DNA from: Cyprinodon diabolis
Lineage: Eukaryota > Chordata > Actinopteri > Cyprinodontiformes > Cyprinodontidae
Length of the DNA: 64,000 bases
Reading direction: 5' to 3'
Assembly: GCA_030533445.1 (NCBI GenBank)
Contig: CM060065.1
Location: 51,281,964 to 51,345,963, forward strand
Within the stretch, counting starts at the first letter, position 1. Every line of letters begins with the position of its first letter. A program made the position numbers and the translations under genes. The notes under the pieces are model-generated. The model was not told the DNA's origin. It searched no databases and saw only the letters and a program-made list of their open reading frames with translations. This document shows, piece by piece, positions 47,001 to 59,680 of the stretch.

Positions 47001-48351
47001 GAAATAAGCAGTGATGGGACTAACGGCGTTGAAAGCAACGGCGTTACTAACGCCGTTACCTTGTATTAGTAACGAGTAATCTAACTAATTACTTTGACTG
47101 TAACTATAACGCAGTTACCATTGCAGACACCCAGTTACTGCGCGTTACTCAGGTCGCACAATGAACCTTTTTTCATGATAGGACTCGTGCGCAGCTGCGT
47201 GAAGCTGACACCCCACTCACGTCAAAAAACTCTGCATATAGACTGAATGGTTAGTGCAACGTTAGTGCAGATTTGTGCAGAAAAAAATATTGTTTGTGCT
47301 ACTTTTGTTTAAAAGATATTAAAGATTATTTTTTTAGGTCATCCAGAGGTGCGCGCCTTGTCATGAGAGAGGGGAGGATGAGAATGGCTGATGTATAGTG
47401 AGATTCCGTCTGTCAGTTGGGTAGGTGGGTGTTTCTGCTGGTGGGTGTTAACGTACAGCACACACAGAGAGATGGAGAGTGAGGAGGACTCCAGCAGCAA
47501 AACAGCGTTTTCCTGATGGAAACACCGGTGTTACGTCGAGCTGCATTTCCCCATCAGATACGGTTTCCTCTGCATCTCCGCACAGCGCAGGAGGCACGAG
47601 TCACTGCGCAAGCGACAGGAAATGCACATGCTCGCTAAAGGCGCGCAACAGTCGCCCTGTGCTCGCGCCACAGGAGAACTATGGAGAGCGTGAACGATCA
47701 AATGATAGCCTATATGGAGAAAGGGAGAAATCTGGATGGATGGATGGAGGATGGATGGATGTATGATGGATGGATGATGGATGGATGGATGGATGGATGG
47801 ATGGATGGATGGATACTCTGCCTTCTCAACCTACTGTATTTTTTATTTTAAACATTATCTGATGGCCTTTGTGGCAGGGATGTAGATCCATATTTTATGT
47901 CACACACAGAGTATAGATCTAGATAGATAGATAGATAGATAGATGTTGCACTATCTATAACAACCCAAACACACAGGATTTCAGAATTAGACATCCCCAG
48001 TTATTAATTTCACCAGATCTGAATGCCCTGTTTAAAACTTCACATGGCGTTCCCCCCTGATGTCATTTACATTGAGTTGCAATAAATGCAAAACTCTCTG
48101 CAGGTTCTTGTCTTTGTCGTCCGCACTATTCAGCTTGCTTTGGAAACACGCTGCGAGAAGGTGGGGGCTGGGTGGGGAGGGTTACGGGGGCGAGAGAAAC
48201 GCAAATGTAACGCAATAGTTACTTTTACTAGTAACTAGTTACTTTTATTGTGGAGTAACTCAGTTAGTAACTCAGTTACTTTTTGGGAGAAGTAACTAGT
48301 AACTATAACTGATTACTTTTTCAAAGTAACGTGCCCAACACTGGAAATAAA
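47001..48351. mobile_element. Nonautonomous hAT element (1.3 kb), 8-bp TSD (7/8)
   Basis: The element spans 47009-48343. The ends are CAGTGATGGGAC and, reverse-complemented, CAGTGTTGGGCA. Subterminal regions contain repeated 'taacgccgtta' (left) and 'agtaactagtaact' (right). Flanks gaaataag and gaaataaa differ at one base. It holds TGGA (47732-47814) and AGAT (47918-47944) microsatellites and a GC-rich middle with no identified domain. Confidence 0.87.
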
Positions 48352-48531
48352 TCTCTTTTACTTTTATATGGCAAGTTTTATTGGTTTATATTTTAATATA
48401 AATGTCAAAGAGTCACCAAAATGAACACTTTTGACATACAGTACGGTATGATTACTATTTGGTACAGTTGTTTACATCAGTTAAATTAGATGAGTAACAT
48501 AACAAAGAAAAAAATGGAGTAAAATAACTTT

Positions 48532-48705
48532 TCAATTCATTTCAGTTTATTTCTATAGCGCCAATTCACAACACGTCATCTCAAGGCACTTTCCAGTTCA
48601 CCAGATCATCCAGTCAGATTGATTCAAAGTTTTCTATCTAAAGAAAACCAGTTGATTGCATCGACTTATTGACTCGAATGCAAACCTTCACACCAAGCAT
48701 GCTTG
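48532..48705 (-). repeat. LINE 3' tail, inverted copy of 20650-20810
   Basis: 'tctatagcgccaattcacaa', 'catctcaaggcac' and 'gaaaaccagttgattgcatc' are the reverse complement of the tail at 20650-20810. Confidence 0.65.
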
Positions 48706-48959
48706 TGTGAGGCCTTATGTAAAGTGTAAAAAATAATGTATTTCACTTGTAGGTGAAAAATAAATTACCAAGCTCCACATTTGTTCTCACTTTTAATACG
48801 GTATGTCCTAATAGTAAACTACAGTACATTTATTTTAATATTAGAATAGCAATCAAGAGCCAAAATCATTTAAGGAAAATAACTCTACCTATTCTGAAGC
48901 GGTTTGGGAATATCATGTTGCAGTAGGACCCTGATCAATACAAAATACACTAAACATTC

Positions 48960-49230
48960 AATATCTACATCAGTGGAGGCCTTGGGAAAATTTAAGGTAA
49001 TCTGTACAAAGACAAAACATTAAAGATGCTTCAGAATTGGACTCCAGAGAAACATGACCGTGAACCAAAACACACAAAGGTAAATGCACCAAGCTCAGAT
49101 AGGATTTTGATTTGAATGCTGAAGTGAATTTTACCTGGACTGTTCATGCAAGAAACTCCAGAAACATTTAACAGCTTAAAGTGACAAGCAGGTCATATTT
49201 TGCTAACATTTATGTCTGAAAGGCTGGTTT
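48960..49230 (+). repeat. Possible Tc1 transposase scrap
   Basis: The frame at about 49055 reads EKHDREPKHTKVNAPS, resembling the 'DNDPKHTAK' block around the second catalytic aspartate of Tc1-like transposases, with the aspartate context altered. No ends were seen. Confidence 0.35.
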
Positions 49231-49416
49231 AAGAATGCTAAACTCATATGCTGACCAAGCTGCCAGGGTTTTTCAGGACAGCTTCAGCCTCTTTATGGTT
49301 TTCCATTGTTCCTGCCTGCATAAAGTTCTTTATTATTACTGTGCCTGTCCCTAATAAACCAACAATCACCTGCTTAAACTATTACAATCCTTTATCATGA
49401 ATAGAAGTCAAGAAGT

Positions 49417-49535
49417 GCTTTGAGAGAAATCCTCCAAAAGAACAACAAGGACACCATCACTGCTAACCTTGACAGCCTTCAGTTAGCTTACAGGGAGAAT
49501 GCCTCCACAAAGGTTTCTGTCTTATTAGCACCTGT
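49417..49535 (+). pseudogene. LINE reverse-transcriptase scrap
   Basis: NNKDTITANLDSLQLAYREN followed by ASTKVSV matches the LINE RT block 'LDPLQFAYRxNRSTxDAV'. It is open only over about 40 codons. Confidence 0.55.
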
Positions 49536-49879
49536 GGTTCTGACCTATCTACAGCTTTCTAACACTTGTGTAAAGATGTTGCTGTATCGGTGGACAAATT
49601 TGTGTTATTTCCTGTTTTTATTGACTTCCACTCATTTCATGTTTAATTTTATGGCCTCAACCAAACGATTACCAAAATATACCAAACCTTTAACCTAACC
49701 TAATCTTGCATGTTATTGAAAGTCAAACCCAAATCAAGAAGAGAACATCCACTCCAGAACCCCCCAAACAGACCTTACCAGGGAGGACTAAGAGTTTGAT
49801 CCCTCTGTAGTTGGAACACTCCTTCAGTAACCCGTGAGCATGAAGAAATCCCTCAAACACTTTAAGAAAGAATTTGTTC

Positions 49880-50107
49880 TTATGACATAAAGCTACCTTT
49901 TGTATAGTTATGGTGACTGATCTTGTTGTGTGCTATAATCTGAGCTGAGGGGAGAATGTAGATATTAACATGTAGGGGCCCCAAAGTGGAGTGTTGAGGG
50001 ACCCCACATTTGATATTTCTGATATTATTGGTTGTATACTTTTCACTAGCTGTATTATGTTTAAATAATGTAGTTTCATGCACCCAGATAACTGAAAGTG
50101 AAATCAA
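49880..50107 (-). pseudogene. LINE reverse-transcriptase scrap (GVPQ motif)
   Basis: The minus strand reads IRNIKCGVPQHSTLGPLHVN and then IYILPSAQIIAHNKIS. This fits the CR1/L2 RT block 'GVPQGSVLGPLLFxIYMLPLGxII'. Substitutions at conserved glycines and loss of the YADD motif show decay. Confidence 0.7.
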
Positions 50108-50109
50108 GA

Positions 50110-51690
50110 AATAAAACTTCTTTTATCCTTTATTTAATAAGTGCCATACAATCAGTTGTGCAAAGTATAAACAACAGGTCTGACAACGAATGCTCTACCA
50201 GTGTTTTTGTTAGCGCTGCTTATGAGATTTTTCAGTTCAACTTTTGTATTCTAGCCAGAAAATCAGAGGGCAAAAGGGTCGCTATAAAAGCAACCTAAAC
50301 AACCACACTTTACTTCTGATGGCAATTTGGAGAGAAAATTCACATGGAACCTCCCAAGGAGGACTAAAGGTGAGGATTCAGACTCACGGCCTTTTTGCTC
50401 CAAGGCAACAGGGCAAAGTGCAATGGAATGCAAGCTATAAGCGGAAGCTCCACTGTCAATGATAAAAGGATACGCCAAAATCTAAGTATCTGTAATACCT
50501 GTCGAGTAAAGTTAGGTTGTACGCTGATTTCAAACATCAAACTGCGAATAAGTTACTGCAACATTTACTTTTTTGTGTCTATTTCTTAAAAATACTTCAA
50601 TAAAGTATTCTTTAATCTGAAAATCTGTGTTGCAGACAACTTGAGCCACCAGTAGTGATGCATTTAAAACAACCTAGTATTTCTGCTGGATTAACATATT
50701 CATGCTGATAAGGACATTCTGCATTTGAAGATACTGGACATTGAATGCATCATTTAACCTTATTTGGCAAACATTAGGGACTAAACACATTATGGAATCC
50801 AAAGTATTGACAGGAGACCTGGCAGGCAGCGGAATAAAATGCACAGGTAGGCCTACCAGGCAAAATTGCTTTCTTTGTTCCTGTTAAGTTGAAAGTAAGA
50901 GAAACAGAAATTATTATTGAATTAAGAAATGTTTGATTAAAATACTTTGAGAAAGTAAGAGAAAAGGCCGACAAGCTGAGACAGAGGATCAACAACAAAG
51001 ATTTCACGGATTTGTGGTCCTCTCTTCCATCATAGTTGCAACATTTTTTAAAATCAAATTAATTAGAATTCACATCTTGTTGCTCTCCACTCTAAAGACT
51101 CCCCTTTTCCCTAAGTCCTCTCCCCAGCCACTTCTCCACACCATAAATCCTGGCCCTTTTTTCCCATGCAGGTGTTGGACTCTCAACATGAATGGCAGCA
51201 TGAATGCTAATAGGTCGTTGTAATAAGGTCTTTGAAGTATGCAATACACTGTTACAGAATCATAATGTGAAAATCCTCTTTGAATCTGGAGACTCAGTTC
51301 TGCTTGACAGTATCAGGCCCCTCGTTTCTCTCTCACTCCATCTCAAAGCCCTTACTGTCTTTCCCTTTTTTGTTGCACCACTTCTGTCCATTTCCCCAAC
51401 CCCTCCGGCCCCCTGAATCCCCTACCACTCCACTTCTATTCCTTTCTCCTTTACATTTTTTTTTATTCAATAGGTTTTGGGTAACAAGCAGGCCTCCAAA
51501 TATCAACACATTGGATGTAGCAATCCGTGGGAAAAAGTAAAGGAGTGGACAAATCAAGGAGGTGGTTGGATTATTGGTCTTAAAGAGGAAAAAAGAGGGG
51601 GGTTCTAACATTGTGAAAGAATAGCCATGAGTTTACAGCTTAAAAAAGTATTCTAAGAATATTATTTCTTGTAAAATTATATGTTTGCTT

Positions 51691-51723
<33 letters not shown>

Positions 51724-52033
51724 GTCACATTACAGAGCAAATTTAGTGTCAACATGACAACATCAGATCTTACAGATTGGTAGGAAGGAGGCCATAAAAA
51801 TGAAAATAACTTGTATTTGTCTTTGCAATTGGCGATGAAAGGGATATGCTCTGTTAGAACAATAAACAACAAAAACAACTACTTGAATGTAGGACTAAAT
51901 CCTAGATGATCAAGAAGATAAACATTTTACTTTACCCTTAATACACCACCAATACACCAAAACAGGTGTTGGCAGGTGTGTTATACTGTGTTACTTATCC
52001 TACTTTAAACATGAACAGAGAAGATGGTAAAAT
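50110..52033. other. No gene recognised; long poly-T at 51690-51722
   Basis: A T tract of about 33 bases may be the A-tail of a minus-strand retroinsertion, but the body next to it is not recognised. 50340-50430 faintly resembles the L2-like tail. Pyrimidine-rich 51290-51460 has overlapping open frames without motifs. Confidence 0.4.
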
Positions 52034-52538
52034 TACCATATTTTCTGTATTATAAGTAGCTACCTTTCCCCCACCCTTTCAACCATGCAGCTCATGCAAA
52101 GGCGCTGCTTTTCTTTAACCACCAAGGGATGGAAGTCAAAATGGAAATCAAAGAAGGGTCTAATTTTCATAAAGCACAAGCACATGCTAGCAGCAGGCAC
52201 GACGGGGAACAAGTGTCCTGAATTTACACATTTTTGTGTTTATTTGGGCACAACTCCTGCAGAGCTGAAATAAAGAAGTAATGAAGCCTCATCTTTCAAT
52301 AGAAGATCTTACAGCTGCGAGCCAAAAAACTAACAGGGGGTACCATTCTTCTTTGTCCCTACTCTAGTGGTGATATATAGAGCTCCCCCTATAGGTTCGG
52401 TCTGGGACAGTTCAGTACATATCAGTGGCTTATAGTCTGGTGTGACTTAGACCTATATATATAAGTTTACGGTAAAAAAAAAGACTTTGAGGATGCGGCT
52501 TAAAGCGAGGTGCGCCATGTAGTCTGGGAAATGCGGTA
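52034..52538. mobile_element. TA-flanked MITE, copy 2
   Basis: The left end CCATATTTTCTGTATTATAA and the right end 'gtctgggaaatgcgg' are imperfect inverted repeats next to TA. It is about 200 bp longer than the copy at 31673-31977 and shares 'gagctccccctataggttc'. Confidence 0.7.
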
Positions 52539-52601
52539 AATATATGAAAAAGGTATCAACCAGTAACTACAAAACAAATAAAATAAAAAATGAGACTTTG
52601 G

Positions 52602-52700
52602 CTAGATAACACCACAACCCCAGAAGATACTGTCAAAGTCATGATTGAACGTTTTGAACCCAAGAATGGCCATGTGCTTGAGTGGCCCAACCAAAGCTAA
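52602..52700 (+). pseudogene. Tc1/mariner transposase scrap
   Basis: The frame reads LDNTTTPEDTVKVMIERF, then EPKNGHVLEWPNQS and a stop. In Tc1-type transposases a catalytic aspartate lies in a 'DNDPKH' block about 30 residues before 'VLEWPSQSPDLNP'. The order and spacing fit, but the sequence stops where 'PDLNP' should begin. It is only part of the DDE domain. Confidence 0.6.
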
Positions 52701-55584
52701 TTTTACAGATGTCCAAATATAAACTTTTTTTTTTTTTTTTATTTCCAGAAATTGTTTTTGTTAATGTTAAAAGGGGAAAAACGTCAGTGAATACTGATAC
52801 ATTTCCATGAAATTTCAACCAGAGGACTCTGAATTAGAAACTATGGGAAGTATTATATTAATTGGTTTATTGATTGATTTTTGAAATTGTTGCAATTTAA
52901 ATGTCTTTATAAATAGATGCAAGAAATTTTATTACCTTTCTTCTTCCTTTCGGTATTATGCTTGTAGCATTGAAATCTTGCAGAATATGGGTTGTTTCAC
53001 CTACGATCTTGATGTTCATTTGATTCAAGCTACCTTTTATTATTTCCCAGAGTTGCCTAGTGGATCCCCATCCCTACTTATTGTTGACAGGATCAGTAGC
53101 CGGCTTTGGTGAGAACTTAGCTTCCTTAGAGTTCTCAGCATAAACCTTTTATCCCATTTCCTTTGCCATACTGTGGAGGTGTTATTATATTTTTTTCCTC
53201 CTTTCTCCAGCTGCTGATGTGTCTCTAAGCTGTGCCCAAACTGCAGTGTGTTATCTGCCTATTTGACTTCCCCTCACAATCATCTCCTCTCTTCCTCCCA
53301 TCTATCTCTGCTGTCATTTCGTCACTTCTGGTGCTGTCAATCATCTGCTTATAAAGTGGCTGAGATATGAAGGGCTTTTATTTGCCTGCAGCCCCGTTGA
53401 ACCTGACCTGTGATAAAGCCGTGACAGAGAACGTGTTAATGATGAAGCCCTGCTGACTGATGTGCAGCTGTACAGAAGTTAGTAGGGGATGCCATGAGAG
53501 CTTGACCTTTGTCAGCTGTACCCATCGTCAGCCTCCGCAGCTCTGCTCACTTGCCGGCCCATGAAACATCAACCTCACCAGGATCAACACCTAAAATAAT
53601 TCTAGTTTTCATAGTCGCACTCATGTTGTAAGGCGTTTTGGACAAAGTGTTCATTTTGCGAGGCTTTTCTTCGTCACCATTCTCCTTCGTGCATTGACTA
53701 ACACTCATTCAGGCCCATTGGAGCTTGTCTACTCCTTCTTTATCTCCCTCAACAGATGATTCACCCTGTCTCTGTCTCTCAGCTTTTCTCCCCTTTTTTT
53801 GCTATCTCTTGGTCGTTCTCATTACAAAAGGTGATCGCCCTTTGAGCTCATCCACCCAGAGTGAACACCCTTGTCCCCCGATGACTGATGAGTCTGAGGA
53901 AAGGACTGCTGTGACACTGACAACTTTTTCTGGGAGGAAACATATTAATGTCTCGGCTTCAAACTAAAAGGCTGCACACAAACCTACCGTTCCCCTTCCA
54001 CCACACCCATAATGTGGAGCTCTTCGCTGGTATTTCTTAAATGCCAACGTCAGTCAAGAATAGGTCAGGACAACAAGCACTTAAATAAGGCTTTGTCACT
54101 GATTAATGAGAGGTGGTAAAGAACGGGAGAGCCTCCAACTGCCTCGTGCAGATAAAACAATTAATGTTTTTGTAAATAGCCACAGGTGCTTCTCTACGTC
54201 TCTGTATTTACCCCCACCCCACCCCACCCTTAGGTGAAAAGAAACATCGCTGTTGGAAAACTGACAGCTGCTCTGGGGATCGTGAAACACATGTTTCCAG
54301 CCGCAGGACTGGAGGAAATCCAATCACATCCCAGAGAGCTAACAGTGGCTCAGTTTGCAAAGCCAACAGGCCTTTTACCAGTACTGCTGTAACAGAATTA
54401 ACAGGTTGGATCCAAGCCAAAGAGCACTATGCCAAGCTAATGTTATTGACGACTTATCCATAAAAATGCATCCATTCTCACAGCATTATAGTCACACATG
54501 GCACAAATTGACTAATCTAAACAGATTAAAGTCACTTAGAGGGGATTGGGGTTCAGCCACGGTTTTAATAAAACTCACAAATCTAATTATCGACAATTTG
54601 TCAGTTATGCTAAATAGGCAAACTTATAGCATGCTAAAGAGCATTAAAATTATATTTATTTTCTTTAGGATTTGATAATAATGAAAAGCTTTTTTTTGAA
54701 AACTTAAAAGATGACAACCAGACAGAAAACAAAAAAAAATAATAGTCTGACATTTAATGCTTACCCATATTAATTTGAAAAGGGACTTAATACATTTTTC
54801 TTACCTCAATAAATACCCAGTCAGTGTATTATCCTGTTAACACTAATAGCAGGTAAGCCATATTCATCTGACAGGAACTGCATTTAAGCAAATAAATATA
54901 CTGAGTAGGATTTTTCTGAAGCTCAGACTGAGCATCATGGGGATGAAAGTAAAGTTGATATTTTCTGAAATTTTCACTCAACCATCTTTCTGCTTTAAAA
55001 ACAACGGTCTGGGAAAGAAGGAATGTCGAGAAAGTGGCAGTTGATTTGATGAAGCTGCCTTGTTTTTGATATAAATCAGAGAGGAAGGAGCAGATTGCTT
55101 CGCGGTGATTGCAAAGGCAACAAGAAATACAATAAGCACTGGTTACAGCCAAGAAATACAGGCAATATTGTCAATATTTGAACATGCAACATGCAGGACC
55201 TCAACCTTTTATAGGGCAAGTTAGCGTTTTTGATAACGCTTACAAATGAAGTCCCCCCCCACCACCCCCAGCCCAAAAAAATTTAAGTACCAGTATCATC
55301 ATTAATGCCTCTAAGGTTAGTTGGACCCAAAAAAATGTGTTTCTTTTACTTTCAAGTTTTTTTCATGAATGTTTTACAGAAGCGCTTTTGTTATTTTTCT
55401 TAATATATTTGAGCAAGTTGGCGTTTCTTGTTATTAAATTGACATTCATTTTTTGCCATCAAAATATCCATATTTTTTGAATAATAGAAAGGTATTAAGT
55501 TCTTGTCCTGGATTCCATTTACACCATTGTCTTAAAATGTAAATTTTCAAAGTATTTCACTGAGGGCCCTATAAAGGGTAAAAG
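52701..55584. other. No gene recognised; compact repeat-free stretch at 53200-53560
   Basis: 53200-53560 is balanced in composition and free of repeats, and could be conserved noncoding DNA or a gene-flanking segment. The C-rich tract at 54210-54230 is simple sequence. The open frames are short and unsupported. Confidence 0.35.
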
Positions 55585-56315
55585 GAGATTGTCAGGACTC
55601 CAGTCTGTGTGTTTGTCTTTTTGTGTTGTTCTCCCTTCCACCAGCAGGAGGCGCCTGGTTCTGGTCCGCCTCCTCACACACCTGATGATGGTTAACTCGT
55701 TAACGGAGTGCTCTTAAGCTGCTGACTGCCACTACCTCGATGCCAGAGTGTTTGCCAGTTTTGGGTACTCTAGCCAAGCTGAGTTTTTGCTGAGTAAGAC
55801 TGAGTTCTTGTTCTACCTGAGTTTTAACTTCTTTTCTGTCTTTGCCACTCTGCAGGAAGTCATCCTGCAAACTGGATCTTTTCGGACCTTCTCTCCCTGA
55901 AGGAATCAACTGAGCCTCAAACTGAGCTGGGGATTCAAACAGGAGGTTTGGATCCTTCTTCCTTGAAGAGGACGTTGAATTACTCTCTGAGCAAGGGAAT
56001 CATCTCCATTATGACCCTTTCAAGTACCGCAGGAAATCTGTGGCAGCCAGTTTTCTCCGTTCACCAACAACCATCCAAGTTCTGGGAAAACCCTGTTCCG
56101 CCCTCCACCAAATCAGACTAGCACTGGAAAACAGCACACAGATTGGAGTCAAAGATCCTACAACTTCTCTGGAAATTTCCGGTCGAGCTGAATTCTGAGC
56201 AACTCCACACCGAGTCTTAACTCTTCAGTAAACCTGTTAAACTTTTCACCTGTGTCTCTCTGAATTGGTTTCACTGCATGTGGGTCTGAGCTTTAGATAA
56301 AATCATGACAGAGAT
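55585..56315 (+). mobile_element. Solo LTR, plus orientation, perfect 5-bp TSD gagat
   Basis: The LTR spans 55590-56310 (721 bp), from TGTCAGGACTCC to AATCATGACA. It matches the LTR at 8447-9369 across most of its length without the nested tail. gagat lies at 55585-55589 and 56311-56315. Confidence 0.9.
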
Positions 56316-56742
56316 GGGGTGCAATTGGAGCAGCCCACACCAGGGGCCATTCCTAGGCTAAGGAGACACATCTAGGCTAGATTCCTGGCTCTTCCTAAGT
56401 AAACAACACAATGTTAAAACCATGTCCAATGAGTCTTGACTAAAACATCAAAGAGTCGTTTTCTTTCCTGGCTTTCATGAACGTGTCTGGCTCCTGGTGG
56501 TGGTGTAATAATGCGGGGGATTTTTCTCAAGGAAGTTTAAATTATGCTCTGTTAGGATCGACTGGGGATTATTTAAATAATGCAGCCTATTGGTGTTGGT
56601 CATGTCGGTCCCCTTCGTGACCGCATCGTAGTATCTTCTATCAGTGATAATGCACTAAGAAACAAAGCTGAGATGATCTGAAACTGGTTCCTAGAATTAT
56701 ATGTTCATTTTTCTCAACATGCAATTACATTCGTATACATTC

Positions 56743-57438
56743 ATTACTGTCATGATTTAATTTAAAGGTCTGACCCCAAGATGCAGAAGACCAAACAGAG
56801 AGACCAGGTAAAGGTTTAAACAGGTTTATTTGGAATAAAGGTGATGCATCCAGTGCTGCTCTGAGCACTGCTCAACAGGGACTTGTCCAGGAAAGGGTGT
56901 CCTTTATGGAATCCAGACTGTGAGGATTGTACTTGAGATTGTCTTGTTTGGTGATGGGTGGACCGGGTTACTCAGACTGCGGTTGTTCCTTGGTGAATGG
57001 AGAAGTTGACTGCCACTCAGTTGTCCTGCGGTACTTGAACGGGCTGTGGTACAGAAGAAACCTTTGCACAGCGTGAAGCTTAAACGACCACTTGGGGAGA
57101 GTTGATCAAAACTTCCTGTTTGGAGTGAACGGAGAAGCTGACTGCCACTCTGATTTCCTGCCGTACTTCCAAACTTCCTGTTTGGAACCCCAGCTCAGTT
57201 AGAAGCTCAGTTGAACCTTCCAGAGAGAGAAGGACCGAACAAAGCCAGTTTGCAGGATGACTTCCCTGTATTGGCAAACACTCTGGCGTCGGCAGTCAGC
57301 AGCTTAAGAACACTGCACAGGCAATGAGGCAATGAGCTGCAGGTGTGCAGGGAGACCCAATGAGGATGGGGCACCACCTGGTGGACGAGGAAAGGAAACA
57401 CAAAAACAGACCACACAAACTGGATTTCTGACAATTAC
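56743..57438 (-). mobile_element. Solo LTR, minus orientation, perfect 5-bp TSD attac
   Basis: The LTR spans 56748-57433 (686 bp). On the plus strand it starts TGTCATGATTTAATTT and ends GGATTTCTGACA. The interior includes the reverse complement of 'ccagagtgtttgcca'. attac lies at 56743-56747 and 57434-57438. Confidence 0.9.
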
Positions 57439-57659
57439 TGTTCCCATTTGGGATTCAGATCATTAGATGATTCTTAACATGGATGTGTAGCCAATAAATC
57501 TACATTCCCCAGCATATCAATAGAGTATGAAGCAACAGCTGTTTAATTTTGTTGGCATCTTGTTGAATACTTTGCCAAAAAAGTAAGGGTAGTTTTCATC
57601 AGGACTATGGCTACAGCAGTTTGGATCAGCTGAAATTACAAATGAGTTTCCAAAATTCT

Positions 57660-57954
57660 GTAGTTTAAAAACAGTCCAAAGGTTGGTTCACTGAGAATCA
57701 GTCAGGAGGGCAGAGGTAACGAAAAACAGTGGGCAGAGACAGAACACAAAAGAGTCAAAAAATCCACTAAAGGCTAGAAAGCTCGGGGGGAAAAAAAGGT
57801 CTGGAACACTTGCTGGACAAACCAGCACGGGAGGAAGGAAACAGACTGCTTAAATACACAGGGAGGGATGATTGAGGGCAGGTGTGTTCAATTAGGCGGG
57901 CTTGGTGCAGACAGCAGAGGTGGGGCAAAACAAAGCAGCCTTGACACACATTTT
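57660..57954 (-). repeat. LTR-like fragment, minus orientation
   Basis: On the minus strand it begins TGTCAAGGCTGC and has a TATA-like 'gtgtatttaagcag' about 95 bp in. The other end and a TSD were not found. Confidence 0.45.
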
Positions 57955-59242
57955 AGAAACTTGTTTAATACAGAATTTCAATGACAAATCCTCAAATAAA
58001 CAAATAGATAAAAATAACTGCAGTTTTTTACATTATTATCTGAGACCAATTTAATGTAAGCCAGATGACGTTACTGACTAACCAGCTTCTTTTTCAAAAA
58101 TTCATTCAAAGAAAATAATTTCTGTTTATTCTGCATTCAATAGGAGAAAGTATAGAATCATCCAAGTTACTATGTTTTCAAGAAATGCCTGTAGTTTATG
58201 TAATAGGTCAGCGTCAGCAGAATTTATGGAGAAAAATATAGCTGATTATCATCAGCACAACAGTGAACTAATCTAATGCTGTCTGAAAATTCTACCAACA
58301 CAAGCAAATACATGAGCCTCACTGTTACAAAATTCATTTGACTGCAGGAGTTAACTCAAAAGATTGTGCAAAAAAAGATTAGGTTATTTTTGTCCAACCC
58401 TGATTCATGAGCATGTTTTTTTTTGTTTGTTTTTTTCAATTTTCTGTCAAAGCATGTTTCTTTTCTAAAATCCAAGTAATTTCTGGGATCAGATCAGTGT
58501 GGGTTTTATTTTATTGACCAAATGATAACATTTTCTACATGTGAATAAAATAAAGACAATTGACCCTAGCCTTGATGCCTGCGGTGCTCCACAAGTAACA
58601 GCGAGACGTTAACCAGTTAAAACCCTTAAGTGGGGGTAATAACTCAGAATGCATAAAATTCCACTGGTAAAATTCCAGCAGGTGGAGCCATTGAGTGCAG
58701 CTCCAAGCTGACACCAAAAGTTCCAAACCCCACAGCTCTGAAACTGTTATAGGAAGAGGTCTGAAATTTTCTGCATTTGTGGTTGACATGATGTAGAACA
58801 AATATAATACAATAAAACCTGTTTTTTTCTCAAGAATGTCTTTATTACTGCTGTTCAAATAAGTCCGAAAATTTCCGAGAATAAAACAACAAATCTGAGT
58901 CATGTTGGAACTGATGCACGTTGGTCTGTGTAGTAGTCACCAAATTTTAATTTATATATACTAATTATATATACTGGCTTTTTTTTACATGTTGCTGTCA
59001 TTTGTTTACTTCCTTGATTTCTGTTGCACTGAAGAAATCATCAACATTAACTGAGTGTGATGGTGTCACCTGATGCAGCAGTGAGGGCACAGAGGCCACG
59101 CAGCTTACTAAAGAGGGGTTAGACCCAGGTATTTTTGGCAATGGGAAGAGAGCCAAATGCCGATTGCTAACATGCTAATTTCAGTGGGAAAGATGCTTTA
59201 GTCAACTTGCCACAGCCTGGTTTCTGTAAGACAACATAAATC
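57955..59242. other. No gene recognised
   Basis: The 122-codon frame at 58535-58903 has no recognised motif. AT-rich sequence fills the rest. Confidence 0.45.
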
Positions 59243-59270
59243 AAAAGAAAGAAAGAAAGAAAGAAAGAAA

Positions 59271-59301
<31 letters not shown>

Positions 59302-59312
59302 AGAAGAAAGAA

Positions 59313-59408
<96 letters not shown>

Positions 59409-59409
59409 A

Positions 59410-59493
<84 letters not shown>

Positions 59494-59510
59494 AGAAAGA
59501 AAGAAAGAAA

Positions 59511-59543
<33 letters not shown>

Positions 59544-59544
59544 A

Positions 59545-59612
<68 letters not shown>

Positions 59613-59624
59613 AGAAAGAAAGAA

Positions 59625-59676
<52 letters not shown>

Positions 59677-59680
59677 GAGA
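59243..59680. repeat. (GAAA)n microsatellite, about 438 bp
   Basis: GAAA units with occasional GAA or AAAAG interruptions give a nearly pure purine strand. The long Phe/Leu/Ser frame on the other strand (59167-59757) is an artefact of the repeat. Confidence 0.98.
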
